Assembly: GCA_016180195.1 (NCBI GenBank)
Contig: JACPBS010000008.1
Span: 1-58,111, forward strand
DNA length: 58,111 nucleotides
Direction: 5' to 3'
Origin: Candidatus Woesearchaeota archaeon
GTDB lineage: Archaea > Nanobdellota > Nanobdellia > Woesearchaeales > UBA10216
Below the pieces are notes generated by a model. That model was not told the DNA's origin, made no database searches, and was given only the letters and a program-made list of their open reading frames with translations. The translations under genes and the position numbers were made by a program. Each line of letters opens with the position of its first letter. The stretch's first letter is position 1. This document shows positions 1 through 7,564 of the stretch, in pieces.

Positions 1-85
1 CATACCATTCATCATTGATCTTGACACCGTACTTGTTGCTTTCTCTCTGATTAACAGCTGAGATTAATCCTGTTTCATTTGGCAT
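1..85 (-). CDS. Partial gene cut by the left edge, unknown
   Basis: An open frame begins at an ATG at 85 and runs off the left edge, giving 28 residues that start MPNETGLISAVNQ and end with KYGVKINDEWY. It overlaps the end of the HARE-HTH gene by 11 bp in another frame, so the two are probably translated together. The peptide is too short to assign. A nucleic-acid-binding OB-fold protein is one guess, without proof. Confidence 0.45.
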   Translation of the reverse strand, partial: MPNETGLISAVNQRESNKYGVKINDEWY

Positions 86-389
86 TTTTCTCAGCCTCCT
101 TAGAATTCCACTCAGTAAGGCCAAAAGTGCCTTTTGAGGTCCTCACAAAACGCTTCTGCGTATCCGTTATCAGTCTTGAGAAGATGCTATTCTGTGGCGT
201 TGTTCCTGTTGATTTACTTCTTTTCATAACTTCTGCAGTTATCTCTTTGTAATGCATTGGCTTGCCGTTTTCTTTCAGAACTTGGTATGCTACTTCTCTG
301 TGTGGCAAGTCTTGCACTGTTGCTGTTTGTTCTTTCTTCGGCTCTGAACCGACATTTTTATATCTACCTTTGTTTTTATCTCCCTTCAT
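75..389 (-). CDS. HARE-HTH (winged-helix) domain protein
   Basis: This 104-residue protein has a basic N-terminus (1-25) and then a single HARE-HTH domain (about 30-95): REVAYQVLKENGKPMHYKEI, a serine/threonine-rich turn and a C-terminal FVRTSKGTFGLTEW strand. HARE-HTH domains are known from restriction enzymes, RNA polymerase delta and chromatin proteins and are thought to read DNA or its modification. The start is supported by a strong AGGAGGT about 8 nt upstream. It lies beside a restriction-modification pair transcribed the other way, so a link to modified-DNA sensing is an inference. The domain call is firm; the role is not. Confidence 0.8.
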   Translation of the reverse strand: MKGDKNKGRYKNVGSEPKKEQTATVQDLPHREVAYQVLKENGKPMHYKEITAEVMKRSKSTGTTPQNSIFSRLITDTQKRFVRTSKGTFGLTEWNSKEAEKNAK

Positions 390-417
390 GGGTATTACCT
401 CCTATGGTTTTACTCAT

Positions 418-454
418 CGGGACTGAGCCTGTCTTAGCGGATGACTCAGTCCCG
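418..454. promoter_or_regulatory. Perfect 10-bp inverted repeat between two small genes
   Basis: CGGGACTGAG and CTCAGTCCCG flank a 17-nt loop between the DUF2080-like gene and the HARE-HTH gene. In the minus-strand transcript it would form a stable hairpin just before the HARE-HTH ribosome site. There is no U-run directly after it, so a processing or attenuation structure is as likely as a terminator. Confidence 0.55.
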
Positions 455-465
455 TTATGATCATC

Positions 466-621
466 TTATTCAGTCTTGCATTTCTCTTTCAAGATCACAT
501 AAACTTCCTTTCCGATGTACTTCTTTGTATAGGGAATCACAGCCCCATTTCCAGACTTTACAACGGTCTTGATTTCTATGTTTCCTGGCTCTAAAACCAA
601 GTCTTTTGTTTTTATCTTCAT
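466..621 (-). CDS. DUF2080-like small element-encoded protein
   Basis: This is a 51-residue frame (MKIKTKDLVLEP...KTVVKSGNGAVIPYTKKYIGKEVYVILKEKCKTE). The pattern of GNGA followed by PxxYIGKEVYVIL is that of the archaeal DUF2080 family, often annotated as transposon-encoded and predicted to be small beta-rich DNA binders. An SD-like GAGGAG lies 9 nt before the ATG and a TATA-like box (near 663-675) about 45 bp upstream. A related protein sits in the other element (30,043-30,234). Function is unknown; it marks mobile regions. Confidence 0.75.
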   Translation of the reverse strand: MKIKTKDLVLEPGNIEIKTVVKSGNGAVIPYTKKYIGKEVYVILKEKCKTE

Positions 622-728
622 TGTATTTCTCCTCGATAAGTCTATACTTTGTGAGACTATCAGGATATATAAATCTTGTCATCAAAACAGATATTTATTG
701 TGTAATCACTGGACAAAAATTAGCAAGA

Positions 729-737
729 TTTATAAAT
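729..737 (+). promoter_or_regulatory. TATA box of the restriction-modification operon
   Basis: TTTATAAAT lies 23 bp before the ATG at 760, the usual archaeal spacing for a leaderless transcript that would cover the small gene, the methylase-nuclease and the specificity subunit. Confidence 0.6.
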
Positions 738-759
738 GTAATAATTATTTTATGTAATA

Positions 760-951
760 ATGGTTACAAAAAAGAAAGGGGACAAGGAATCAAAACCAAT
801 AAACACCATTTCTTTTAGAGGAAATAAAGATAAGTGGGTTGATTTCTTATACATTGTCAAAAAAGAAGGTCATAAAAATTCCTGGTCAGTTCTTGAACCC
901 ATGATAGATAAATATATTGAAGATCACTCCAATGGGAAGGTGCCAAAATGA
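760..951 (+). CDS. Small protein leading the R-M operon, possible controller
   Basis: This 63-residue basic protein has the core TISFRGNKDKWVDFLYIVKKE followed by helical SWSVLEPMIDKYIEDH. The beta-strand then two-helix plan is reminiscent of ribbon-helix-helix DNA binders, but I do not recognise the family. Its stop overlaps the start of the next gene (ATGA), so it is translationally coupled to the R-M subunit. A controller of R-M expression is inferred from position only. The start fits a leaderless transcript from the TATA box at 729. Confidence 0.65.
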   Translation: MVTKKKGDKESKPINTISFRGNKDKWVDFLYIVKKEGHKNSWSVLEPMIDKYIEDHSNGKVPK

Positions 952-3110
952 GTGAAAATGCGCTTAACAAATTTCTGCAGAAGAAACAAGAATTCGATAG
1001 GAAATATTATGGGCAAAGTGAAATAGTTGCTTCAATCTCAGTCCACTTAACGCTCAACAAAAAATGTAAAATTAAGGATAAGGGAAAGAAACCTAATGAA
1101 GAATATTACAAGTGGCAGTTTTTCTATGCTTTAATTAACTCTGGACTATACAAAAAAGATTATGTAGGTGCAGAAATATCATTTCCAAAAGGGAATCAAA
1201 ATTCAGCACCTATTAAAATGGATGGCGCTATTTTTGATGATCCTAAATGGTTTGACTGGTATAAAAAATTTCATGAGAATAAAAATCAGTCTGCACTTGA
1301 TTGGTTAAGAAAACACCTGGTTGCAGCAATTGAATTTAAGAAAGAGAATTCAAAGAATACAGAAACGGTTTATAATCAACAACTTAAACCAGCAATGAAA
1401 GAATCTGAATCGGATTACTGTTTAGGCATAATTTATGATACTGAACGATTGTATTTATTCCAAAAGAAAAATGGAGTATATTTAAGACTTGATGAATCTT
1501 TTAATTTGAAGGGCGATAAAAGTACGATCAAGGATTTATCTTTGCATCTAACTGATGCATATTATAAAATTCCTTCTTTCGAACAATTAGAAAAAAGATC
1601 AGTGTGCATAACAATTGATCGTTCAAAAAGAACAGTCGATGATCTCGATATCGTTACAGGGGTATTTAGCAATCAAATAAATGACTCGATCTCAGATATT
1701 TTAAAGACTCTGGACAAGGTGAGCCTTCTTAATCAAAGAGGTTATGAAATACTAATTCAGATGATTGCATTAAAAATCTTTGATGAAAAAAAGAACGAGT
1801 GGTTGAAATATTATATACAGGATGGAGAGCATAAGGACTTGAAAAGGCTTAGATTCTACATTGAACCTGATGAGAGGAATTATTCAACATTAAACGATAA
1901 GAACTTGCAGACTTTCATTAAAAGGATTCAAGATCTAAAAAAACAAGCTCAGACAACTTATAGAGAAATATTAAATGAGTCAATTATCGATTTAAAAAAT
2001 GAAGCACACGTTGCTATTGTAGGCTCAATTGTACATAATTTGCAAGATTACAGCTTTACAAAGTCAAGCAAAAATGATCTATATCAATTAATATTCTATC
2101 GATTTGCAAATGCGTTTACTAAATCAGAAAAAGGACAATTTCTCACCCCCATACCAATTATAGATTTCTTAGTTAGCATTGTCAATCCCAAAAAACCTGA
2201 TTCAATAATTGATCCTACTAGCGGTAGCGGAGATTTTCTTTCAATGTCATATGTCAATTCTGATAGTAAAATAGATGATAACAATATCTATGGTGTTGAT
2301 AATGATTATCAAATGGTTACTTTAGCACAACTAAACATGCTTTTAAATGGAGATGGAAATGCAAAGATAAAATTCCAATCTGGCAGTGGTTCGATTACAC
2401 ATAAGTTTAATTCCGAGGGAAATTTAGTTTCTTTAATACCTGATCTTCATAAAAAAGGAAATTGGGACAATTGGAATGATCATACAGAATTAAAGAAATT
2501 TAGCGTGGTACTTACTAATCCTCCTTTTGGTGAAGATAGAAAAATCGAACCTAAGACACAAAGGGAAAAGGAAATACTTGAAATGTATGAGCTGTGGGAC
2601 ATTGCGAAAAGTGGAAAATGGATTGATCCAGGTTTAGTGTTCCTGGAAAATGCATATCGTATCTTGGATGATGATGGGAGGTTGGGAATAGTTCTTTCTA
2701 ATTCTCTTGCCTCTATTGATAGGTGGGAGAAAGCAAGACAATGGATGTTATCAAATATGCGTATTGTTGCATTATTTGATCTGCCTGCTAATGTATTTGC
2801 AGACACAGGAGTAAACGCCACTTTGATTGTTGCATATAAACCGTCCAAAAAAGAATTAAAAAAATTACAAGAGAGAAATTATGATATCTTTATCAAGAAT
2901 ATAACCAAAGTGGGATATGAAGTAAGAACATCTAAACGAGTAAAATACTTTAATCCAATCTACAAAATAAATGAAAAAACATTTGAAATAGAGCAAGGGG
3001 AAGATGGATCTCCTTTATTAGATGAAGAGTTTACTGCAACCATTGAAGAGTTTAAGGATTGGTGTTTGAGTCAAGAAAAAACTTTGCAGGAATTATTCTT
3101 GGGGAAATAG
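948..3110 (+). CDS. Restriction-modification fusion: PD-(D/E)XK nuclease + N6-adenine methylase (BcgI A-like)
   Basis: This 720-residue protein looks like a single-chain nuclease and adenine methyltransferase. The N-terminal region (about 50-180) has D92 in KMDG and E129-F-K131 in AAIEFKK, the D...ExK signature of restriction nucleases. A helical HsdM-type region follows (about 240-400), with GQFLTP near 396-401. The methylase core has motif I DPTSGSGDF (422-430) and catalytic NPPF (524-527). The next gene is a specificity subunit only 1 bp downstream, and no separate HsdR or SF2 motor is present. This arrangement is that of type IIB/BcgI-like systems rather than type I. The fusion reading is strong; cleavage activity is inferred. 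Confidence 0.85.
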   Translation: MSENALNKFLQKKQEFDRKYYGQSEIVASISVHLTLNKKCKIKDKGKKPNEEYYKWQFFYALINSGLYKKDYVGAEISFPKGNQNSAPIKMDGAIFDDPKWFDWYKKFHENKNQSALDWLRKHLVAAIEFKKENSKNTETVYNQQLKPAMKESESDYCLGIIYDTERLYLFQKKNGVYLRLDESFNLKGDKSTIKDLSLHLTDAYYKIPSFEQLEKRSVCITIDRSKRTVDDLDIVTGVFSNQINDSISDILKTLDKVSLLNQRGYEILIQMIALKIFDEKKNEWLKYYIQDGEHKDLKRLRFYIEPDERNYSTLNDKNLQTFIKRIQDLKKQAQTTYREILNESIIDLKNEAHVAIVGSIVHNLQDYSFTKSSKNDLYQLIFYRFANAFTKSEKGQFLTPIPIIDFLVSIVNPKKPDSIIDPTSGSGDFLSMSYVNSDSKIDDNNIYGVDNDYQMVTLAQLNMLLNGDGNAKIKFQSGSGSITHKFNSEGNLVSLIPDLHKKGNWDNWNDHTELKKFSVVLTNPPFGEDRKIEPKTQREKEILEMYELWDIAKSGKWIDPGLVFLENAYRILDDDGRLGIVLSNSLASIDRWEKARQWMLSNMRIVALFDLPANVFADTGVNATLIVAYKPSKKELKKLQERNYDIFIKNITKVGYEVRTSKRVKYFNPIYKINEKTFEIEQGEDGSPLLDEEFTATIEEFKDWCLSQEKTLQELFLGK

Positions 3111-3111
3111 T

Positions 3112-4596
3112 ATGGCAAGCACGTCATTTAATCAAATGTTGCAATTAAGAAGTATTTTTGCTCCAAGTCAATTAGAGATTTTAGATATTCCTAACAAAAA
3201 CACTAAGCTTCTCAAATCTTTATTAAGCAGACAATTGAAATCTTCTGATAAAGGATTAGAGGTTGGTTCCTCATGTTATATAACTAAATCTTCACACTTT
3301 TTTATAAGAGCAAAGGCTCTTCAAGGATACTCTTTCCTTCCTTTTTGGAACACTGAAACAAAGATACCAATTATCCCTTCAAGTTATACAGATTATGCAT
3401 TAAAAAAAGGCGATATTATTATTTCTAAAGATTCCAACATAGGTGAAATAATAATATTGGATAAGGATTATCCAAATCATATGATCTCAGGTGCATTATA
3501 TAAACTTCCAATTTCAGACAATAAATACTATATTTTGTCATTTATTAAACATGCTTATTTTAGAAAACAACTTGATTTATTAGTTCCCAAAGGTTCGACA
3601 ATAAGACATGCTAAGACGATGTTTTTAGACTGTAAGATTCCATTTCCTAATTCAAAAAATAAAGACAAAGTTATTGAATTTGTTGAGATATTAGCGAAAT
3701 CGATCATTAATAAGGAAATATCTATTCGTCAGAGATCTGATGCAATTTTTGAGATTATATCGCAAGAATTATTAAACAATCAAAAGAAAAGCAGTTTTGT
3801 TTATAAGAATCCAACGTTAAGTGAAGTGAAAGCACTGAAAAGGATAAATGCAGGAATATTTTCTGAATACTTTAAAAAAGAAGAGTTCTTAATCAGAAAT
3901 TACAAAAATGGTTTTAGCAGCATAAAAAAATTAGGATTTGATGTTAGTAGGGGACAAAATCTCCAAATAACCTGCATTGGAGAGAGCATCTATTCAAATA
4001 CTAAAAAAGATAATTTTTACACGGTAATTAAGCCTAAGCACATCTCAATTTACGGAACTGCAATGGATGAGGAATATTTAGGAAATGTTAATTCATTAAA
4101 AACTCTCAAAAAAGGAGATATTATCTTCGGTGCTGAGGGTTTTGAAAAAGGAAGATCGTTAGTTATCTTTGAAGATAAGGATAAAACCATAACCAATATT
4201 CACGGCATAACTCTAAACCACAGCTCAAATGACATGGGATTATCAGTATTTGTTAAATGCTTTTTGGATTATTTAAGAAATAAGAATATGATTGATTTAT
4301 ATGCAGTAGGAGGCAATGGTGGAAGCTTAGCTATGAAATATTGGGATGTAATCCCTATTCCCGAATTTCCAAAAGACATAAAAAAGAAGATAATCGATCT
4401 GTATAGCAATCCAACGGATTATTCTGCAAAGATATCTCTCGATAATTTTGAAAAAGAGGATGCAAAATTCAATACTTCCGCTGGAATTCATGAATTAGAT
4501 ATTGCACTTAGAAAACTGAAAAAGGAATTAGACTTTGTTTTAAATACAATTATTGATGATCATGATGTAATCATAAATTTTGATTTCTTAAAATAA
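3112..4596 (+). CDS. DNA specificity (S) subunit of the R-M system
   Basis: This 494-residue protein contains two target-recognition half-repeats. The first half (about 20-200) has KKGDIIISKDSNIGEIIIL and ends in a helical spacer. The second (about 255-430) has LKKGDIIFGAEGFEKGRSLV and again leads into a C-terminal helical spacer. The KKGDI motif in both halves is typical of HsdS-type TRDs. It starts 1 bp after the methylase-nuclease stop and would direct that enzyme to a bipartite site. Sequence divergence in S subunits is normal, so the recognition sequence cannot be predicted. Confidence 0.85.
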   Translation: MASTSFNQMLQLRSIFAPSQLEILDIPNKNTKLLKSLLSRQLKSSDKGLEVGSSCYITKSSHFFIRAKALQGYSFLPFWNTETKIPIIPSSYTDYALKKGDIIISKDSNIGEIIILDKDYPNHMISGALYKLPISDNKYYILSFIKHAYFRKQLDLLVPKGSTIRHAKTMFLDCKIPFPNSKNKDKVIEFVEILAKSIINKEISIRQRSDAIFEIISQELLNNQKKSSFVYKNPTLSEVKALKRINAGIFSEYFKKEEFLIRNYKNGFSSIKKLGFDVSRGQNLQITCIGESIYSNTKKDNFYTVIKPKHISIYGTAMDEEYLGNVNSLKTLKKGDIIFGAEGFEKGRSLVIFEDKDKTITNIHGITLNHSSNDMGLSVFVKCFLDYLRNKNMIDLYAVGGNGGSLAMKYWDVIPIPEFPKDIKKKIIDLYSNPTDYSAKISLDNFEKEDAKFNTSAGIHELDIALRKLKKELDFVLNTIIDDHDVIINFDFLK

Positions 4597-4610
4597 GCTA
4601 GTCTAATTTA

Positions 4611-4673
4611 GACTTGATAATCATGTCAAGTCCAAACTTCCCATATCTTCGACTGTGTTTTTGCTGGACTTGA
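4611..4673. repeat. Clustered GGACTTGA inverted repeats before the integrase
   Basis: GACTTGA (4611-4617), TCAAGTCC (4626-4633) and GGACTTGA (4666-4673) make overlapping inverted repeats after the S gene. The 10-mer GCTGGACTTG at 4663-4672 recurs exactly at 5757-5766, on the other side of the integrase gene. They could be a terminator hairpin, integrase arm sites, or both. Confidence 0.5.
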
Positions 4674-4741
4674 AACGGGGACACGAGGATTATAAACTAC
4701 AATGGACACAGATATTCTAATGAGAGGGTTTACTCTACACC

Positions 4742-5704
4742 ATGAAAGTCAACAATGGGAGGATGCAATTTGGGCATAGGAACGAAGCCCGGGAAAAGAC
4801 CATAACTGATGAACAGTTGAATAGATTTCTCGCTGCAATCCCATTCATTGAAGAAGAAAAATATGTGTTCTTTTGGGAAAATGTCTACTGCTGTGCAGCA
4901 ATGCTTGGCCTTAGAAGCGCTGAAACCTGCAGGATAAGAATCGAAGACATAGACTTCATGGACAAAACACTCACACTCCCTGAACAAAAGAACAAGGAAC
5001 GATTTGAGAAAATCATAATTCCTGATGAAATGATGAGACGAATAAAAGATCACATCATGAAATACAAGTCAGAAATAGTTCTTAATGGAAGTCATGGCAA
5101 AGACATCAATCAAAATGATCTAAGAGGAGAATATTATATCTTTTGGAGAATGCGAGAGATGAAAACAGGCCACAAAGAAAAGCACCTGGCAGAACAAACC
5201 ATCAGAAAACATCTCGAAGATACACGAAAGAAAGCTGGACTTGACCATAAATATGGTATGACAAAAGACGGCCACACGCTCGCAGTTCTAAGCTATCACA
5301 CTCTCAGGCATTATTATCTGCAGAAGATCTGCGACAGAAGAGGAGTATTTGCAGCTCAGATAACAGGAAGACACAAGAATCTAAGAAGTACAGAAAGATA
5401 TCTGACAACAAGTCTCGTGGCCAAAAGAGATATTGTCAATGAGGTATTCAATACTATTCCAGAGCAGGAAGTGGCTCAAATGAAGGCTCTTAAAGACGAA
5501 ATCTCCGAACTTAAGGCATTAGTTAAACAATCCATAATAATAAGCAATGGAAGCCCAGATAACGTCAAGAATACAAGCAAAATAGCCTTAGAAGAGGCTG
5601 AGAAAAGGATGCAGAACATGGCTTTGTATGAGAGTCGTCAGATAAGAAAAGGCGGTCCCATCCAGCAGGAAAGTACTGTTGTTGTCAGCTCTATGGAGAG
5701 GTAG
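4742..5704 (+). CDS. Tyrosine recombinase / integrase
   Basis: This 320-residue phage-integrase-family protein joins and cuts DNA through a catalytic tyrosine. The catalytic set is visible: R58 (LGLRSAE), H186 and R189 (SYHTLRH), H211 (GRHKN) and nucleophile Y220 (STERY). The core-binding N-terminal domain is short, starting almost at the catalytic domain. A helical, probably coiled-coil tail follows (about 240-295). In-frame upstream sequence is closed, so the ATG at 4742 is used. It follows the R-M genes and likely moved the island. GCTGGACTTG direct repeats flank it. Confidence 0.9.
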   Translation: MKVNNGRMQFGHRNEAREKTITDEQLNRFLAAIPFIEEEKYVFFWENVYCCAAMLGLRSAETCRIRIEDIDFMDKTLTLPEQKNKERFEKIIIPDEMMRRIKDHIMKYKSEIVLNGSHGKDINQNDLRGEYYIFWRMREMKTGHKEKHLAEQTIRKHLEDTRKKAGLDHKYGMTKDGHTLAVLSYHTLRHYYLQKICDRRGVFAAQITGRHKNLRSTERYLTTSLVAKRDIVNEVFNTIPEQEVAQMKALKDEISELKALVKQSIIISNGSPDNVKNTSKIALEEAEKRMQNMALYESRQIRKGGPIQQESTVVVSSMER

Positions 5705-6077
5705 AGTGGACAGATAATTTTATATTGATTGAAATGGATTTCTTATCATCTTAGAGGCTGGACTTGTCCACTTGACACACTTGACAGGGTGGACATAAGG
5801 TATATATCCTAGTGCCACCTTAGAACAGATACGACTGGTCATTTCTGACGATGTTCAGAAAAAAACACCAGAAAGGCTCCCAATATCAAGCTCATCCGCT
5901 TGTAGCGATTTTGGGGAAAGCGCTATAAAGTTGTAGCGGAAATATAAATTTTTTTGTTTATTGCAACTCATTAGTGGTGATTTGTGGGGTGCAGGCAGAC
6001 CACCCGCCCAAGACAAGTTATCAGGCTTTTTTATATTGGCCGCCTGCACCATTCCACATTGTTACAGGATTTTTGTT
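5705..6077. other. Intergenic stretch with inverted repeats; no gene seen
   Basis: No convincing coding frame. It holds TGTCCAC/GTGGACA (5765-5771, 5789-5795) enclosing two CTTGACA direct repeats 9 bp apart (5771, 5780), possibly integrase sites. A hairpin TTTCTGA/TCAGAAA lies near 5838-5857. GGTGCAGGC pairs with GCCTGCACC across about 60 nt (roughly 5995-6053), which could be a structured RNA or a terminator of the minus-strand gene. It separates the AT-rich island from the chromosome. Confidence 0.5.
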
Positions 6078-6665
6078 TCAATACACTGTGCTGCTGTTAG
6101 TTGGTGTTGTTTCTGTAGGCTCTCCAGCAGCCTCTTCAGAGGCTGTTTCCCTAACCACCAGCTTCCTCTCCTCAGACCATACATTCTTCCCGCCGATTAT
6201 TGCATGAGCCCTCAAGTAATATTCACCGGGCTCAAGGATGCCTATATCAACTGAAAAAGACTGTGGAAGGGAACATTGTTTGTCCGTGCATAAGAAGACT
6301 GATGCTTTGGGGTAGTCTCCGGGACCTGTTGGGTTAGGCACGCTGAAAGGCCCAAAATGAACGCCTGTGTGGCTTGTGGATGCAGTGGTGCCCTCAACGC
6401 TCCATGAGACCCTGAAAATGCCGCCAGAATCCACTTCACCGGGCAATGCCGTCATTACCACTTTTGGTTCCTGAACCGCTGGTTTTTCAACAGGCACATC
6501 TTCACGCTGCTCAACAGGAGTCTCTTCAAGAACATCCGCATTGCGAACCTCAGAAGGCCAGAAAAAGACCAAAGCACTGAAAACCAATACAATAAACACT
6601 GCAACAACCGCAACCAGCGTAATGCCGTCCTTTCCCAAGATGCCCTCATCCATAGCTTTTTTCAT
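6078..6665 (-). CDS. Membrane-anchored extracellular protein, unknown
   Basis: Starting at the second in-frame ATG (6665), which follows GGGGGTGG at SD distance, this 195-residue protein has a short cytoplasmic head, one transmembrane segment (about 14-36, ITLVAVVAVFIVLVFSALVF) and a proline/glutamate-rich linker. An extracellular beta-sandwich-like domain follows (about 70-180, with VSWSVEG and GEYYLRAHAI, reminiscent of Ig-like folds), then a Thr/Ser/Glu tail. I do not recognise a named family. It stands alone next to tRNA-Ile and is probably displayed on the cell surface. Confidence 0.75.
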   Translation of the reverse strand: MKKAMDEGILGKDGITLVAVVAVFIVLVFSALVFFWPSEVRNADVLEETPVEQREDVPVEKPAVQEPKVVMTALPGEVDSGGIFRVSWSVEGTTASTSHTGVHFGPFSVPNPTGPGDYPKASVFLCTDKQCSLPQSFSVDIGILEPGEYYLRAHAIIGGKNVWSEERKLVVRETASEEAAGEPTETTPTNSSTVY

Positions 6666-6810
6666 AACAGCCACCCCCTTCAGGTTATAGCTCAAAACAG
6701 AAATTTCTTGGTTTATTAACGATTGTTAACTTTTATATTTTTCCGTAATACAATATAATAGTGAATGCAGCAATAACCTTTTTAAACCAAAACTTTTGTC
6801 TCCTGACCAT

Positions 6811-6914
6811 GGGCCCGTAGCATAGCCTGGTTGGTGCGCCTGACTGATAATCAGGTGGTCCTGTGTTCAAAATGCAATGCTGAAAGGCAGGCAATGAAAG
6901 TCACAGCGGGCCCA
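6811..6914 (+). tRNA. tRNA-Ile(GAT) with a T-loop intron
   Basis: The acceptor stem pairs GGGCCCG with CGGGCCC and the discriminator is A, with no encoded CCA. The anticodon arm is CCTGA-CTGATAA-TCAGG, giving anticodon GAT. The T-stem CTGTG/CACAG encloses 36 nt instead of 7. Removing 29 nt (6872-6900) leaves a consensus TTCAAAT loop and a 75-nt tRNA. The gene would look broken to tools that expect a standard T-arm. It is read in the same direction as the HAD gene 35 bp downstream. Confidence 0.92.
6872..6900 (+). other. 29-nt tRNA intron at position 59/60
   Basis: TTCA (6866-6869) pairs with TGAA (6895-6898), giving a 4-bp central helix flanked by 3-nt bulges AA|A (6870-6872) and AG|T (6899-6901), the cutting geometry of the archaeal splicing endonuclease. 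Inside, TGC/GCA and TGCT/GGCA stems cap in a GAAA tetraloop. Splicing between the second and third bulge nucleotides gives the exact consensus T-loop. Confidence 0.85.
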
Positions 6915-6949
6915 TTATCTTCAAAAAAATTTGAAGCAAAGGCAAAATA

Positions 6950-7495
6950 ATGCATATTTTAGACAAAATAAGTCTTTACCTGATACCTGACAGGGCAACA
7001 CGGAATTTATGCACACCAAATGCAACATACAGCGGAATCGCGGACATAAGCCTTTGGGAACTCTGGTGTTCCGGGATAAGGGGCATCATCTTCGACAGGG
7101 ATGGAACACTGACAAGATACCATTCTTCCCACGTTCCTGATGAAATAACAAAAAAACTGGACGAAGCAAGAAGAATAGGGTTCAATATGTGCGGCCTGTC
7201 AAACGCAGGAAAAGCCAGGTGGAGTGAACTGGAAAAATTAGGGAATGAGCTTGGCTTCCCAATGCTTCCCTCGCATCCGCATGCAAAGCCTGAACCCAGC
7301 GCATTTTTTCCCGCCATGGATTATTTAGGTCACGAACCAGGACAGATCGCGGTAGTGGGTGACAGGATATTCACAGATATCCTGGGCGGAAACAGGGTAG
7401 GGGCGTATACGATATTGGTTGATCCTTTCCCGAACAACTGCGACCCCCTAAAGGTAAGGATCCCAAGATGGCTTGAAAATCGCCTGTATAAATAA
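6950..7495 (+). CDS. HAD-superfamily phosphatase (YqeG/HAD-IIIA type)
   Basis: This 181-residue protein carries all HAD landmarks: nucleophile motif I FDRDGTLT (D49, D51), a serine motif II near LSNAGK, a KPEP lysine motif III and motif IV VVGDRIFTDILGGNR. Cap insertions are small, as in YqeG-type enzymes, which act on small phosphorylated substrates or phospholipid phosphates. Substrate is not evident. A related, degraded HAD protein follows, so the pair probably arose by duplication. Confidence 0.85.
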   Translation: MHILDKISLYLIPDRATRNLCTPNATYSGIADISLWELWCSGIRGIIFDRDGTLTRYHSSHVPDEITKKLDEARRIGFNMCGLSNAGKARWSELEKLGNELGFPMLPSHPHAKPEPSAFFPAMDYLGHEPGQIAVVGDRIFTDILGGNRVGAYTILVDPFPNNCDPLKVRIPRWLENRLYK

Positions 7496-7564
7496 TTATA
7501 AATTATATAAAAACGCTTAAAAATAAAGTTCCTTTGTGGCGATATCTTGCGGGGTGATCAAGCC

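Noticed and set aside
470-685. 71-residue minus-strand frame
   Set aside because: It is a shadow of the DUF2080-like gene at 466-621, which has the SD site and family motif.
5855-6052. 65-residue minus-strand frame and plus-strand frames up to 6254
   Set aside because: No ribosome site, biased composition, and overlap with inverted repeats or the membrane-anchored protein gene.
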